A stretch of 64,000 bases of DNA from RYN-133 sp036497285 (GCA_036497285.1 DASXJR010000027.1:34220-98219); one strand, 5' to 3'; shown: positions 34,305 to 43,375, counted from the first letter of the stretch. Program-made: numbers and translations. The notes: a model not told the origin generated them from the letters alone.

Positions 34305-35141
34305 TCATCGCAAGTCCGTCCCGATGAGGTCGGCGAGCTTGCGGATGGCGCGGTGCTGCAGCGCCTTGATGGCGCCGTCGTTCTTGCCCATGACGGCCGC
34401 GGTCTCGCTGACCGAGAAGCCTTGGATGAACCGCAGCATGACGCATTCGCGCTGCTCGTCGCCGAGTTGGTTGACCGCGACCATGAGCCGCTCGGAGGTG
34501 AGCAGGTCGAGCACGGCCGATTCGGGGCTCGGCTCGCGCTGGTCGCCCTCGACCGTGTCGGCGGTGGTCACTTCCAGACGGTTCCGCGCCGACTTCACGT
34601 GGTCCAGGATGATGTTGCGCGCGATGGTCACGAACCATGCGCCGATGTCGCGGCCCTGGTAGCTGATCGTCCCGATCCGGCGCAGCGCGCGCAGGAACGT
34701 CTCACTGGTGAAGTCCTCGGCGAGCGCGCGGTCGTTCACCCGGAAGTAGATGAACCGGAACACCGTGTCGACGTAGCGGTCGTAGAGCTGTCCGAACGCC
34801 TCGCCGTCGCCCGCCTGGGCCGCCTGGACCAGCCGCCAGGTGTCGGCATGCTCGTCGCTGACGACCTCGGGCTCGTCGCCGGGGGTCTCGGGACGGGCGG
34901 GCTTATCGCCGCGGGTGCGTTTTCCGGTGAGGTGCCCGCGCACCGAGCGGGGCTGGGTCGAGGTCGCCTCGGCATGTGCGACCAGCGCGCCCGCGGGCAG
35001 TGGCCCGGACGGAAGCGGAACCAGTCGCGTACCCAACTCGGGGGTCAACTCGTTGATCAAATCAGCGACGAGACGAGCGAGCGCGCGTAGGCCGTCACCC
35101 GAGGAGGAGTCCCCGGGCGACCGTGTGGGCGCACGCCGCAT
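34305..35141 (-). CDS. ECF sigma factor, BldN-like
   Basis: Encodes 278 residues. Region 2 (F-G-Q-L-Y-D-R-Y-V-D-T-V-F-R-F) and region 4 (R-E-C-V-M-L-R-F-I-Q-G-F-S-V-S-E-T-A) are complete. An N-terminal extension of about 100 residues precedes region 2, with L-V-P-L-P-S-G-P-L-P-A-G-A in it. Streptomyces BldN carries such a pro-sequence, which is cleaved. ATG 35141 has GGGAA upstream. A perfect inverted repeat lies 125 bases upstream. It would direct RNA polymerase to its own promoters, with the DUF5667 protein as probable partner. Confidence 0.85.
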   Translation of the reverse strand: MRRAPTRSPGDSSSGDGLRALARLVADLINELTPELGTRLVPLPSGPLPAGALVAHAEATSTQPRSVRGHLTGKRTRGDKPARPETPGDEPEVVSDEHADTWRLVQAAQAGDGEAFGQLYDRYVDTVFRFIYFRVNDRALAEDFTSETFLRALRRIGTISYQGRDIGAWFVTIARNIILDHVKSARNRLEVTTADTVEGDQREPSPESAVLDLLTSERLMVAVNQLGDEQRECVMLRFIQGFSVSETAAVMGKNDGAIKALQHRAIRKLADLIGTDLR

Positions 35142-35265
35142 GCACTTCCCTTTCCGCAGCGCTCTGGGCCAATCGCTGCGTGAAGATCGCGCTAACGCTA
35201 CCCGGGCTGAACCGGCCTCAAACCCGTCAACGCGATCGCCTGACCGACCGGTGCCGGGGAATGTC

Positions 35266-35283
35266 ACGTATCCGCTGATACGT
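35266..35283. promoter_or_regulatory. perfect inverted repeat in the sigma-gene upstream region
   Basis: ACGTATC-CGCT-GATACGT has two perfect 7-base arms with a 4-base loop in the 298-base gap (35142-35439) between the divergent ECF sigma gene and glutaredoxin. A second palindrome CTAAC-C-GTTAG lies at 35313-35323. Such sites suit a dimeric regulator. The rest of the gap shows no recognised element. Confidence 0.45.
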
Positions 35284-35439
35284 CCCGTGGCGCGGCCGCG
35301 AACCGGCATACGCTAACCGTTAGTGCTCCGGACGCGGCTAGCGTTGTGTCCTATCCCATTCTTTGTCGCGATAAATGCGCCGGTACCTCTCCCATTGGAC
35401 AGGCAGTCATGCTCGGAAGCAATCGGTAGGGATGGTTCA

Positions 35440-35691
35440 TTGGCACCCTCAGACCATCAGGTCACCCTGGTAACACGCGACGGCTGCCACCTGTGCGAGG
35501 TCGCGGAGACGACCCTGCGGCGATTGCAGGCCGAACTGGGGTTCGGTTACGCCGTGGTGGACGTCGACGCCGACCCGGCGCGTCAGGCCGAGTACTCCGA
35601 CCGGGTGCCGGTGATCTTGATCGACGGACGCGAGCACGGCTACTGGCGCGTCGAGGAGGACCGGTTTCGCAAAGCCCTGAGCAAGCGCTGA
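35440..35691 (+). CDS. glutaredoxin-like protein
   Basis: Encodes about 83 residues from TTG 35440, with the redox motif D-G-C-H-L-C and the second conserved part V-P-V-I-L-I-D-G. This is the thioredoxin fold of glutaredoxin-like proteins. A GGTAGGG ribosome-site-like stretch lies upstream of TTG. A longer reading back to 35323 would add a 39-residue leader without similarity and was rejected. Its place before rex and hemA equals Rv0508 by recollection. It might use mycothiol or thioredoxin as reductant. Confidence 0.8.
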   Translation: MAPSDHQVTLVTRDGCHLCEVAETTLRRLQAELGFGYAVVDVDADPARQAEYSDRVPVILIDGREHGYWRVEEDRFRKALSKR

Positions 35692-35864
35692 CCGATCCGG
35701 AAAAAGGCTGAGGGTGGCCTATAGCACGGGCAGGTGCGATTTGGGAAAAGATTCACGAGCGGCGTAGCGTCGCTTTCGCAAACGCCAGCCCTACCACACC
35801 GGTTTCCCTGGCCGGACGGTGCCGTCCGATCCGGGTGTCGCGACCGGTAATAACGAGGTGTCAC

Positions 35865-36599
35865 GTGTCCGCCGAGCGGCCTACCGAGCGCGCTACCGAG
35901 CGCAGCACGGCCCGCGTCGCCGGCGTCGCCGGCGTCGCCGCGGACGGTCGGGTCCCGGATGCAACCGTGGCCCGGCTGGCAACCTACCTTCGCGTGCTCG
36001 GCTCGCTCGGCGACCGTGCGATCACCACCGTCTCATCCGAGGAACTCGCGGTGCTGGCCGGGGTCAACTCGGCCAAGTTGCGCAAGGACCTGTCCTTCCT
36101 CGGCTCGTACGGGATCCGCGGCGTCGGGTACCACGTCGCCACCCTGACCGAGGAGATCGCCCGCACCCTCGGCATCACCGTGCACCGGTCGGTCGCCCTG
36201 ATCGGCGTCGGTAACCTCGGCCAGGCGCTCGCCGGCTACGCCGGGTTCGCCAGCCGCGGGTTCCGGATCGCCGCCCTGATCGACGCCGACCCGGCACGAA
36301 TCGGTACCACGATCCGCGGCCTCGTGGTGCGCGACAGTGCGAACCTCGAGCAGATCGTCACCGACGAGCAGATCACCATCGCCGTGCTCGCCACGCCCGC
36401 CTCGGTCGCGCAGGACGTCTGCGACCGGTTGGTCGCGGCCGGCGTCACGAGCGTGCTCAACTTCGCCCCGGTCGTGCTGACCGTTCCGTCCCATGTGGAC
36501 GTCCGCAAGGTCGACCTGGCCGCGGAACTGCAGATCCTGTCCTTCCACGAGACCCGCAAGGCCGCCGCGGACATCTCCCGGGCGGTGAACGCCAGATGA
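35865..36599 (+). CDS. rex: redox-sensing repressor Rex
   Basis: Encodes 244 residues from GTG 35865, preceded by GAGGTG. The N-terminal winged helix carries A-T-V-A-R-L-A-T-Y-L-R-V-L and T-V-S-S-E-E-L-A; the C-terminal Rossmann domain has V-A-L-I-G-V-G-N-L-G-Q-A-L. Rex senses the NADH/NAD ratio and represses respiration genes. The stop overlaps the hemA start by 4 bases, so heme synthesis may be tied to redox state, as in Streptomyces. Confidence 0.95.
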   Translation: MSAERPTERATERSTARVAGVAGVAADGRVPDATVARLATYLRVLGSLGDRAITTVSSEELAVLAGVNSAKLRKDLSFLGSYGIRGVGYHVATLTEEIARTLGITVHRSVALIGVGNLGQALAGYAGFASRGFRIAALIDADPARIGTTIRGLVVRDSANLEQIVTDEQITIAVLATPASVAQDVCDRLVAAGVTSVLNFAPVVLTVPSHVDVRKVDLAAELQILSFHETRKAAADISRAVNAR

Positions 36600-37888
36600 G
36601 CGTTCTGGTTGTCGGTCTGTCGCACCGCACGGCGCCGGTGTCGCTGCTGGAGAAGGTGTCGGTCGGGGCGGACGACCTGGTCAAGACCCTGGACGAGTTG
36701 CACCGCGCCGAGACCATCAGCGAGGTGCTGCTGCTGTCGACGTGCAACCGCATCGAGGTCTACGCCGACGTCGCCCGCTTCCACCCGGCGGTTGCCGAGA
36801 TCAGCACGGTGCTCGCCCGTCACGCCGGGGTGCCGGTCGGCGATCTCGCCGAGCACCTCTACGTCCACTTCGCCGAGGCGGCGGCCGAGCACCTGTTCAC
36901 CGTCACGTCCGGCCTCGACTCGATGGTCGTCGGCGAGTCGCAGATCCTCGGCCAGGTGCGTGCGGCTTACGCGCTCAGCACCGAAGCCGGCTCCGTCGGC
37001 ACCGTGCTGCACGAGCTGACCCAGACGGCGCTTCGTGTCGGCAAGCGGGTGCACACCGAGACGGGCATCGACCAGGCCGGCGCCTCGATCGTGTCGGTCG
37101 CGCTCGAGCACGCCGAACGCCGGCTGGGCAGCCTCGACAGCAAGAGGGTGGTGATCGTCGGTGCCGGATCGATGGGCGCGCTGGCCGGTGCCACCCTGCG
37201 TCGACGCGCGTCCGGGCTCGACATCGTGATCGCGAACCGCGGCATCGAGCGCGGCGGCCGCCTCGCCACCTCGCTCGACGCCCGCGCGGTCGGGCTCGGC
37301 GAGTTGCAGACGGCGATCGCCGACGCGGACCTGCTGATCTCGTCGACCGGCGCGACCGGCCTCGTTGTCGAGGCGGCGACGATCGGGGCGCGCGCACGAC
37401 GTCCACTGACCGTGCTCGACCTCGCCGTGCCGCGCGACGTCGACCCGGCCGTGGCACAGCTGCCGGGCGTCGCCTATGTCGACCTGGACGCGCTGCGTTC
37501 CGACGGGGCCGCTGTCAGTGAGGACGAAGTGCGCGCGGCCACCGCGATCGTGGCCGACGAGCTCGCCGGCTATCTCGCCGAGCAGCAGCAGCTCGCGGTC
37601 GCCCCAACCGTGACAGCCTTGCGCGCCCGGGCCAATCAGGTCATCGAGGCGGAGCTCACCCGGCTCTACACCCGGCTGCCGGCGTCGGACGAGACCGTGC
37701 GCAGCGAGGTCGCTCACGCCGTGCGCCGTGCGGTCGAGAAGGTGCTGCACGCCCCCACCGTCCGGGTCAAGGAACTGGCCTCGATGCCGGGCGGCGACCA
37801 GTACGCCACAGCGTTGCGGGAGTTGTTCGATCTCGACCCGGCCGCGGCCGAATCCGTCGCCGCTGTCCGCAAGACGGGGCAGTCATGA
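36596..37888 (+). CDS. hemA: glutamyl-tRNA reductase
   Basis: Encodes 430 residues. It reduces glutamyl-tRNA to glutamate-1-semialdehyde, the first step of C5 heme synthesis. The catalytic Cys50 lies in L-L-L-S-T-C-N-R-I-E-V-Y, the N-terminal S-H-R-T-A-P motif follows the start, and the NADPH site is I-V-G-A-G-S-M-G-A-L-A-G. It starts inside the rex stop and ends inside the hemC start (ATGA overlaps), so it is part of a rex-hemA-hemC-hemD operon. Confidence 0.97.
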   Translation: MSVLVVGLSHRTAPVSLLEKVSVGADDLVKTLDELHRAETISEVLLLSTCNRIEVYADVARFHPAVAEISTVLARHAGVPVGDLAEHLYVHFAEAAAEHLFTVTSGLDSMVVGESQILGQVRAAYALSTEAGSVGTVLHELTQTALRVGKRVHTETGIDQAGASIVSVALEHAERRLGSLDSKRVVIVGAGSMGALAGATLRRRASGLDIVIANRGIERGGRLATSLDARAVGLGELQTAIADADLLISSTGATGLVVEAATIGARARRPLTVLDLAVPRDVDPAVAQLPGVAYVDLDALRSDGAAVSEDEVRAATAIVADELAGYLAEQQQLAVAPTVTALRARANQVIEAELTRLYTRLPASDETVRSEVAHAVRRAVEKVLHAPTVRVKELASMPGGDQYATALRELFDLDPAAAESVAAVRKTGQS

Positions 37889-38838
37889 CAGCTACTCGTA
37901 CCCTGCGCCTGGGCACCCGGGCGAGCGCGCTGGCCCGCGTGCAGACCGACTTCGTCGCAGCTGCGCTCGGCGCCCCGGCCCACGTCGTCCCGATCGTGAC
38001 CGAGGGTGACCGGTCGCGCGCCGCGCTGGCGCAGATCGGCGGCACCGGCGTGTTCGTCTCCGCGCTGCGTGAGGCGCTGGTGGCGGGCGACATCGACGTC
38101 GCCGTCCATTCCTACAAGGACCTCCCGACCGCTTCGGCGGACGGAGTTGTCATCGCGGCCGTCCCGGCCCGCGAGGACCCGCGCGACGTCCTGGTCGCGC
38201 GGGACGGGCTCACCCTCGGTGAGCTGCCTGCCGGCGCTCGCGTCGGCACCGGCTCGCCCCGGCGGGCCGCCCAGCTGCGAGCCCTCGGGCTCGGACTGGA
38301 AGTTGTCGCGATCCGCGGCAACGTCGATACCCGCCTGGGCAAGGTCGCCGCAGGCGAGTTCGACGCCGTCGTGCTCGCCTACGCCGGCCTGCGCCGGCTG
38401 GGACGTGGCGGCGAAGCGACCGAGGTGCTCGATCCGATCCAGATCCTGCCGGCCCCCGCGCAGGGTGCGCTCGCGATCGAGTGCCGCACGTCCGACGACG
38501 AGGCCCGGGCGCTGCTCGCCGGCCTCGACCATGCGGACACCCGCTCGGCCGTGTCGGCCGAACGTGCCCTGCTCGCCGCGCTGGAGGCGGGCTGCTCGGC
38601 GCCGGTGGGCGCCCTGGCCGAGATCGCCGAAGGCGATTCCGGCATTGAAGTGTTCCTACGCGGTTCGGTGACCGCGGTCGACGGCAGCGACGCCGTCCGG
38701 CTCTCGGCCACCGGCCCGACCACAGACGCCGAGGAAGTGGGACGCCGCCTGGCGGCGGACCTGCTCGCCGACGGCGCAGATCAAATGATGGCGGCCGCGA
38801 CGCTTGCGAGCGGCCGAGATAAGGGGAGCTCCGCATGA
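37885..38838 (+). CDS. hemC: porphobilinogen deaminase
   Basis: Encodes 317 residues. The enzyme links four porphobilinogen units into hydroxymethylbilane. Cys237 (E-A-G-C-S-A-P) binds the dipyrromethane cofactor; H-S-Y-K-D-L-P-T carries the catalytic Asp79, and the N-terminal G-T-R-A-S-A-L-A signature is present. Four-base overlaps join it to hemA before and hemD after. Confidence 0.97.
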   Translation: MTATRTLRLGTRASALARVQTDFVAAALGAPAHVVPIVTEGDRSRAALAQIGGTGVFVSALREALVAGDIDVAVHSYKDLPTASADGVVIAAVPAREDPRDVLVARDGLTLGELPAGARVGTGSPRRAAQLRALGLGLEVVAIRGNVDTRLGKVAAGEFDAVVLAYAGLRRLGRGGEATEVLDPIQILPAPAQGALAIECRTSDDEARALLAGLDHADTRSAVSAERALLAALEAGCSAPVGALAEIAEGDSGIEVFLRGSVTAVDGSDAVRLSATGPTTDAEEVGRRLAADLLADGADQMMAAATLASGRDKGSSA

Positions 38839-40391
38839 CGCGAGCGCGCAAGGTTCTGGGCCGTATCACTTTCGTCGGAGCAGGTCCCGGCGATCCGGGC
38901 CTACTGGCGGTACATGCCCGCGAAGCGCTCGGTGCCGCCGACCTCGTGGTGGCCGACTCGACCGTTCCGCGGGCCGTCCTCGACCTGGCGAACGCCGAGG
39001 TGCGTGCGCCGGAGGCGACGCCGGCCGAGACCGCGAAGGTGCTCGGCGCCGAGGCCCGCAACGGGTTGCACGTGGTGCGCCTGGTCGCCGGCGACCCGTT
39101 CGCCGACGACCGTGTCATCAAGGAGACGCTCGCGGTGGGGCGCACGTCCGTCCCGTTCGCGGTCGTCCCGGGTGTGGCCACCGGTGTGGGCGCCGCCACC
39201 TACGCCGGCGTCGCCTACGGCCCGGTGCGTACCGAGGCCGACCTGTCCGGTCTCGACTCGATCGACTACGAGACCCTGGCCGGGGCGCCCGGAACGCTGG
39301 TGCTGACCGTGCCGGCCGGCGAGGTCGCCGACCTCGGCCAGCAGCTGGTCGCGCACGGCGTCAAGCCCGACTGCGCGGTCACCGTCAGCTGCTCGGCGAC
39401 GACGACCGGCCAGCAGACCGTGGCCGGCACGCTCGGCGACATCGAGCTGGTCGGGGTCGGCATGACCGGCACCGTGGTGGTCACCATCGGCAAGGCCGCC
39501 GCGCAGCGCGACAAACTGTCGTGGTGGGAGTCGCGGCCGCTGTACGGCTGGAAGGTGCTCGTGCCGCGCACCAAGGAGCAGGCGGGCGCGATGAGCGAGC
39601 GACTGCGCGGCTACGGCGCGGTGCCGGTCGAGGTGCCGACGATCGCGGTCGAGCCGCCGCGCACCCCGACCCAGATGGAACGCGCCATCAAGGGCCTGGT
39701 CACCGGTCGGTTCGAGTGGATCGTGTTCACCTCGACCAACGCGGTGCGTGCTGTGCGCGAGAAGTTCGAGGAGTTCGGCCTGGACGCGCGCGCCTTCGCC
39801 GGCGTGAAGATCGCCTGCGTGGGCGAGGCCACCGCGGACGCGGTGCGGGCGTTCGGGATCAAGCCCGAGCTCGTCCCGTCCGGTGAGCAGTCCAGCGAGG
39901 GGCTGCTCGCCGACTTCCCGCCGTTCGACGAGGTGCTCGACCCGATCAACCGGGTGCTGCTGCCGCGTGCCGACATCGCGACCGAGACGCTCGCGGCCGG
40001 CTTGCGCGAGATCGGCTGGGAGATCGACGACGTGACTGCGTATCGCACCGTGCGTGCGGCGCCGCCGGCCGCCGAGATCCGCGACGCGATCAAGTCGGGT
40101 GGGTTCCAGGCGGTGTGCTTCACCTCGTCCTCGACCGTGCGCAACCTCGTCGGCATCGCCGGCAAGCCGCACGCGCGCACCGTCGTCGCGTGCATCGGCC
40201 CGCAGACCGCAGCCACCGCGCGCGAGTTCGGCCTGCGCGTCGACGTCGAGCCCGAGACCTCGACCGTCCCGGCGCTCGTGGATGCGCTGGCCGCGTTCGC
40301 GACTGTCCGCGGGGCGGAGGAGAAGGAGAAGGCCGCGGCGGCCGCGGCGAAGAAGTCCGCCCGCACGTCGTCGCGCCGCGCGTCCCGCTGA
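38835..40391 (+). CDS. hemD: uroporphyrinogen-III methyltransferase/synthase fusion
   Basis: Encodes 518 residues. Residues 15-250 are the CobA-type SAM methyltransferase (F-V-G-A-G-P-G-D-P-G-L-L near the start, R-L-V-A-G-D-P-F). Residues 260-490 are the HemD uroporphyrinogen-III synthase, with P-R-T-K-E-Q-A-G and V-F-T-S-T-N-A-V. The fusion makes uroporphyrinogen III and methylates it toward siroheme or cobalamin. The C-terminal tail is Lys, Ala and Arg-rich and probably disordered. It follows hemC with a 4-base overlap. Confidence 0.95.
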   Translation: MTRARKVLGRITFVGAGPGDPGLLAVHAREALGAADLVVADSTVPRAVLDLANAEVRAPEATPAETAKVLGAEARNGLHVVRLVAGDPFADDRVIKETLAVGRTSVPFAVVPGVATGVGAATYAGVAYGPVRTEADLSGLDSIDYETLAGAPGTLVLTVPAGEVADLGQQLVAHGVKPDCAVTVSCSATTTGQQTVAGTLGDIELVGVGMTGTVVVTIGKAAAQRDKLSWWESRPLYGWKVLVPRTKEQAGAMSERLRGYGAVPVEVPTIAVEPPRTPTQMERAIKGLVTGRFEWIVFTSTNAVRAVREKFEEFGLDARAFAGVKIACVGEATADAVRAFGIKPELVPSGEQSSEGLLADFPPFDEVLDPINRVLLPRADIATETLAAGLREIGWEIDDVTAYRTVRAAPPAAEIRDAIKSGGFQAVCFTSSSTVRNLVGIAGKPHARTVVACIGPQTAATAREFGLRVDVEPETSTVPALVDALAAFATVRGAEEKEKAAAAAAKKSARTSSRRASR

Positions 40392-40407
40392 CCCACCGCG
40401 TGCAACT

Positions 40408-40447
40408 TTTGGCGGTCAGCCGTGATATTTGACGGCTGACCGCCAAA
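40408..40447. repeat. short palindromic repeat, family A copy 2
   Basis: TTTGGCGGTCAGCCGT pairs with ACGGCTGACCGCCAAA, giving two perfect 16-base arms around an 8-base loop. It lies 17 bases after hemD and 22 bases before hemB. It is the most regular of the three copies and could act as a terminator or attenuator. Confidence 0.9.
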
Positions 40448-40469
40448 CTCTGCGGACGGGCTGCGCGTC

Positions 40470-41480
40470 ATGCGTAATCTCGACGGCGTGGCTCTGCCAG
40501 AACTTCCACCGTTTCCTGTCTCGCGGCCGCGCCGGTTGCGCCGCACCGCTGCGTTGCGCCGGCTCGTGTCCGAGGTCGATGTTCGCCCGTCCGATCTCGT
40601 GCTGCCGATGTTCGTACGCGAGGGTTTGCGCGAACCGGTCGCGATCTCGTCGATGCCCGGCGTCGTGCAACACAGCTACGAGAGCCTGGTGAAGGCCGCG
40701 GTCGAGGCCGTCGGGGCCGGCGTCGGCGGGCTGATGATCTTCGGTGTGCCCACACACAAGGACGCTCTCGGCTGCGGCGCCGACGACCCGGACGGCGTGC
40801 TGAACGTCGCGCTGCGCCGACTGCACGCCGAACTCGGCGACGACACCGTGCTGATGGCCGACCTGTGCCTCGACGAGTTCACCGATCACGGGCACTGCGG
40901 CGTGCTGTCACCGACCGGCGAGGTCGACAACGACGCCACGCTCGCGCGCTACGAAGCCATGGCGCGCGCGCAGGCGCAAGCCGGGGCACACCTGCTCGGC
41001 ACAAGCGGCATGATGGACGGGCAGGTCGCCGCCGTCCGCCGCGCGCTCGACGACGCTGGTTTCCCCGACACCGGAATCCTCGGCTACGCGCCGAAGTACG
41101 CGTCCGGCTTCTACGGGCCGTTCCGTGAGGCGGTGAACTCCTCGTTGTCCGGCGACCGCAAGTCCTACCAGCAGGACGCGTCGCGCACCGTGGCCGACGC
41201 GCTCGCCGAAGTGTCGCTCGACGTCGCCGAGGGCGCCGACATCGTCATGGTCAAGCCGGCGCTGCCCTACCTCGACGTGCTGCGCGCGGTCGCCGACGCC
41301 AGCCCGGTACCGGTCGCGGCGTACCAGATCAGCGGCGAGTACGCGATGGTCGAGGCCGCGGCGGCGAACGGCTGGCTCGACCGTGACCGGGTCATCGCCG
41401 AGACCCTCACCTCGATCAAGCGGGCCGGCGCATCGATGATCCTCACCTACTGGGCCGCCGAGGTCGCGGCCACCGCCTAG
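40470..41480 (+). CDS. hemB: delta-aminolevulinic acid dehydratase
   Basis: Encodes 336 residues. It joins two 5-aminolevulinate molecules into porphobilinogen. The Schiff-base lysine lies in I-V-M-V-K-P-A-L-P-Y, and the second active-site lysine in Y-A-P-K-Y-A-S-G-F-Y-G-P-F. The metal region M-A-D-L-C-L-D-E-F-T-D-H-G-H-C-G has two cysteines. A palindromic repeat separates it from hemD. The start is ATG 40470. Confidence 0.97.
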   Translation: MRNLDGVALPELPPFPVSRPRRLRRTAALRRLVSEVDVRPSDLVLPMFVREGLREPVAISSMPGVVQHSYESLVKAAVEAVGAGVGGLMIFGVPTHKDALGCGADDPDGVLNVALRRLHAELGDDTVLMADLCLDEFTDHGHCGVLSPTGEVDNDATLARYEAMARAQAQAGAHLLGTSGMMDGQVAAVRRALDDAGFPDTGILGYAPKYASGFYGPFREAVNSSLSGDRKSYQQDASRTVADALAEVSLDVAEGADIVMVKPALPYLDVLRAVADASPVPVAAYQISGEYAMVEAAAANGWLDRDRVIAETLTSIKRAGASMILTYWAAEVAATA

Positions 41481-41491
41481 GCCGGAGCGCG

Positions 41492-42421
41492 ATGGCCCGA
41501 TACGTCGAACCGGCGCGCAAGTACACGTCCACGTTCGTCCTGGCCATCGCGGTAATTGCAGGTTTCCTGATCGACCTTCTGATCATCGGTGGCGGACTCA
41601 CGCACCTGCTCGCCTGGATCATCGGGGGCGTCGTGATCGTGGGCATCGATGCACTGATCGTCTACGCGGCTCGCCAGTTGCGCTCGATCGTGGTGACCGA
41701 CGACGAGGTCACCGTGGGCGACGAATCTCTGGCGCGTAACGAGATTCTCGGTGTCGAGCTGGGCGACACGGACAACGCCCCTGTGCTCGGGCGCCGGTTC
41801 GGTGAAGGAGTGCCCCGCGGGACGGGCGCGCTGACCCTCGCCCTCATGGGCGGGCGGAAAATCGCGATCGCGACCCGGAATCCGCAGCAGCTGGCCGAGG
41901 TGCTGGGCGCCCAGGGCGTGGCTCCCGAGGTGCGCCGCGCTCTCCCGTCCGATCTGGAGTACCTGCCCGATGTCGACCGGCGCGCCGAGTCGCTGTTCCG
42001 TGTCGCCGGCATGAACCTGCCAGATATCCCGTTCCCGCTCGACGAACTGCACGACTCGCGTGCCGTGTTCGTGGCCGGCCGTCCGCCCGTCGCATTCGTC
42101 CAGATCGACGAGGTCGACGGCATCGCGCACGTCCAGGAGCTGGCGGTGCTCCCTTCGCACATGCGCCAGGGGCTCGGATCCGCCCTGCTCGACGCGGCGT
42201 GCGAATGGGCGCGCGCGGCGGGCTACCCGGCGATCACGCTGACCACCTACGCGGACGTGCCGTGGAACGCGCCGTACTACCAGGCGCGCGGATTCACCGA
42301 ACTGAGCGAGCTCACCCCGGAGCTGGTCGAGCTGCGCGACTGGGAACGCGACGTCGGCCTGGATGCCATAGGCCGCCGCATCGCCATGCGGAGGGAGTTG
42401 ATCGATCCGCCGGCGGATTGA
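41492..42421 (+). CDS. fusion: two-TM/DUF3093-like region and GNAT acetyltransferase
   Basis: Encodes 309 residues. Residues 10-63 hold two membrane helices; residues 65-150 resemble a small PH-like beta domain (L-R-S-I-V-V-T-D-D-E-V-T-V). Residues 170-300 are a GNAT acetyltransferase with V-Q-E-L-A-V-L-P-S-H-M-R-Q-G-L-G-S-A-L-L and a closing Y-Q-A-R-G-F-T-E. The first half matches the protein that follows hemB in mycobacteria (Rv0513, by recollection), while the fused GNAT is extra. A membrane-tethered acetyltransferase is inferred; the substrate is unknown. It begins 11 bases after hemB. Confidence 0.8.
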   Translation: MARYVEPARKYTSTFVLAIAVIAGFLIDLLIIGGGLTHLLAWIIGGVVIVGIDALIVYAARQLRSIVVTDDEVTVGDESLARNEILGVELGDTDNAPVLGRRFGEGVPRGTGALTLALMGGRKIAIATRNPQQLAEVLGAQGVAPEVRRALPSDLEYLPDVDRRAESLFRVAGMNLPDIPFPLDELHDSRAVFVAGRPPVAFVQIDEVDGIAHVQELAVLPSHMRQGLGSALLDAACEWARAAGYPAITLTTYADVPWNAPYYQARGFTELSELTPELVELRDWERDVGLDAIGRRIAMRRELIDPPAD

Positions 42422-43375
42422 TCACGGCAATCGCGAGCCGGCCCGGGTACGTCGTTCGGAGCCCGGGCCGTGGCGTTGGAGGGCAATTCGTACCCACAGT
42501 GTGACCACACCCGCGGCGGTGATCCCGACGAGGTTGATCCCCAGCTGGGCGAGCGAAAGCCAGGTCTCGTGCCAGTCGCCCAGCACGCCGGCCACGGCGG
42601 CGTTGCCTGCGGCGGGGATCGTCGTGACCGAGATGAACACGCCGACGAGCACCGCGGACTTCGCACTCGACAACGAGAGCATCCCGGCAGTGCCGGCAAC
42701 GAGGGCGGTGATCAGCGAGAACCAGCCCGGGTGGTAGATGAAGTCGGTCTCTCTCGGGCCGGCAATGTCAGCGGGTGAGACGAGACCGGCCCACCGGGCG
42801 AGCGCGGTGAACAAGGCGACGATCACGATCGCCGTCACGAAGCCGACCACCAAGGCTGTTGCCGCGCGACGGGCGATCGCCGGCCGTCGTCGGACGAGCG
42901 CCATCGCCAGGCCGGCCAGTGGTCCGAACTCGGGACCGACGACCATCGCGCCGACGATCGTGATCTGCGAGTCGGTCACCACGCCGATTCCCGCGAGCAG
43001 CGTCGCCAGCACCATGAATGCGACGAAGGTCCCGGTCAGGGTCGAGTCCTCGCCGATCCGTTCGGAGAGCTCGTCCCAGATCAGCGCGTCCGCGCCCTCG
43101 CCGGGCGCTTCCTCCTCGGCCTTGTCGACCAGCGCGCCGAATGCCGCGTCGATCGGGTCCAGCGCAATCAGGCCGTGCTCGCCGATCCCAGCATCACGCA
43201 GGTCGCTGAGCACGCCGTCGGCGGCTTCCCGGGCGACGTCGGCGCTGATCACCGTGCCGTGGGACGACTCCGGCGTCGCCGACACCGCAACCACGCCGAC
43301 CCGGTCGCCGAGGGTGTCAAGGACACGCGCCTCCATGTCCTGCGGGCACACGACCCGCAGATGCAGCATCGCCAC
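42422..43375 (-). CDS. DUF389 membrane protein
   Basis: Encodes 317 residues. The cytoplasmic N-terminal domain (about 1-110) is followed by six membrane helices with the family pattern Q-I-T-I-V-G-A-M-V-V-G-P-E-F-G-P-L and I-S-V-T-T-I-P-A-A-G-N-A-A-V. DUF389 proteins are widespread and functionally obscure. Start is GTG 43375 or ATG 43369. Its end is exactly adjacent to the end of the GNAT fusion gene on the other strand. It follows the SDR gene directly. Confidence 0.87.
   Translation of the reverse strand: MAMLHLRVVCPQDMEARVLDTLGDRVGVVAVSATPESSHGTVISADVAREAADGVLSDLRDAGIGEHGLIALDPIDAAFGALVDKAEEEAPGEGADALIWDELSERIGEDSTLTGTFVAFMVLATLLAGIGVVTDSQITIVGAMVVGPEFGPLAGLAMALVRRRPAIARRAATALVVGFVTAIVIVALFTALARWAGLVSPADIAGPRETDFIYHPGWFSLITALVAGTAGMLSLSSAKSAVLVGVFISVTTIPAAGNAAVAGVLGDWHETWLSLAQLGINLVGITAAGVVTLWVRIALQRHGPGSERRTRAGSRLP

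Noticed and set aside
35323..35439. Longer start of the glutaredoxin gene at 35323
   Set aside because: The added residues have no similarity to glutaredoxin, and the TTG at 35440 has a plausible ribosome site and the expected length.
35700..35864. A possible Rex operator upstream of rex (ttgggaaaagattcacga)
   Set aside because: Only loosely like the known TGTGAACGCGTTCACA-type site; one half does not match.
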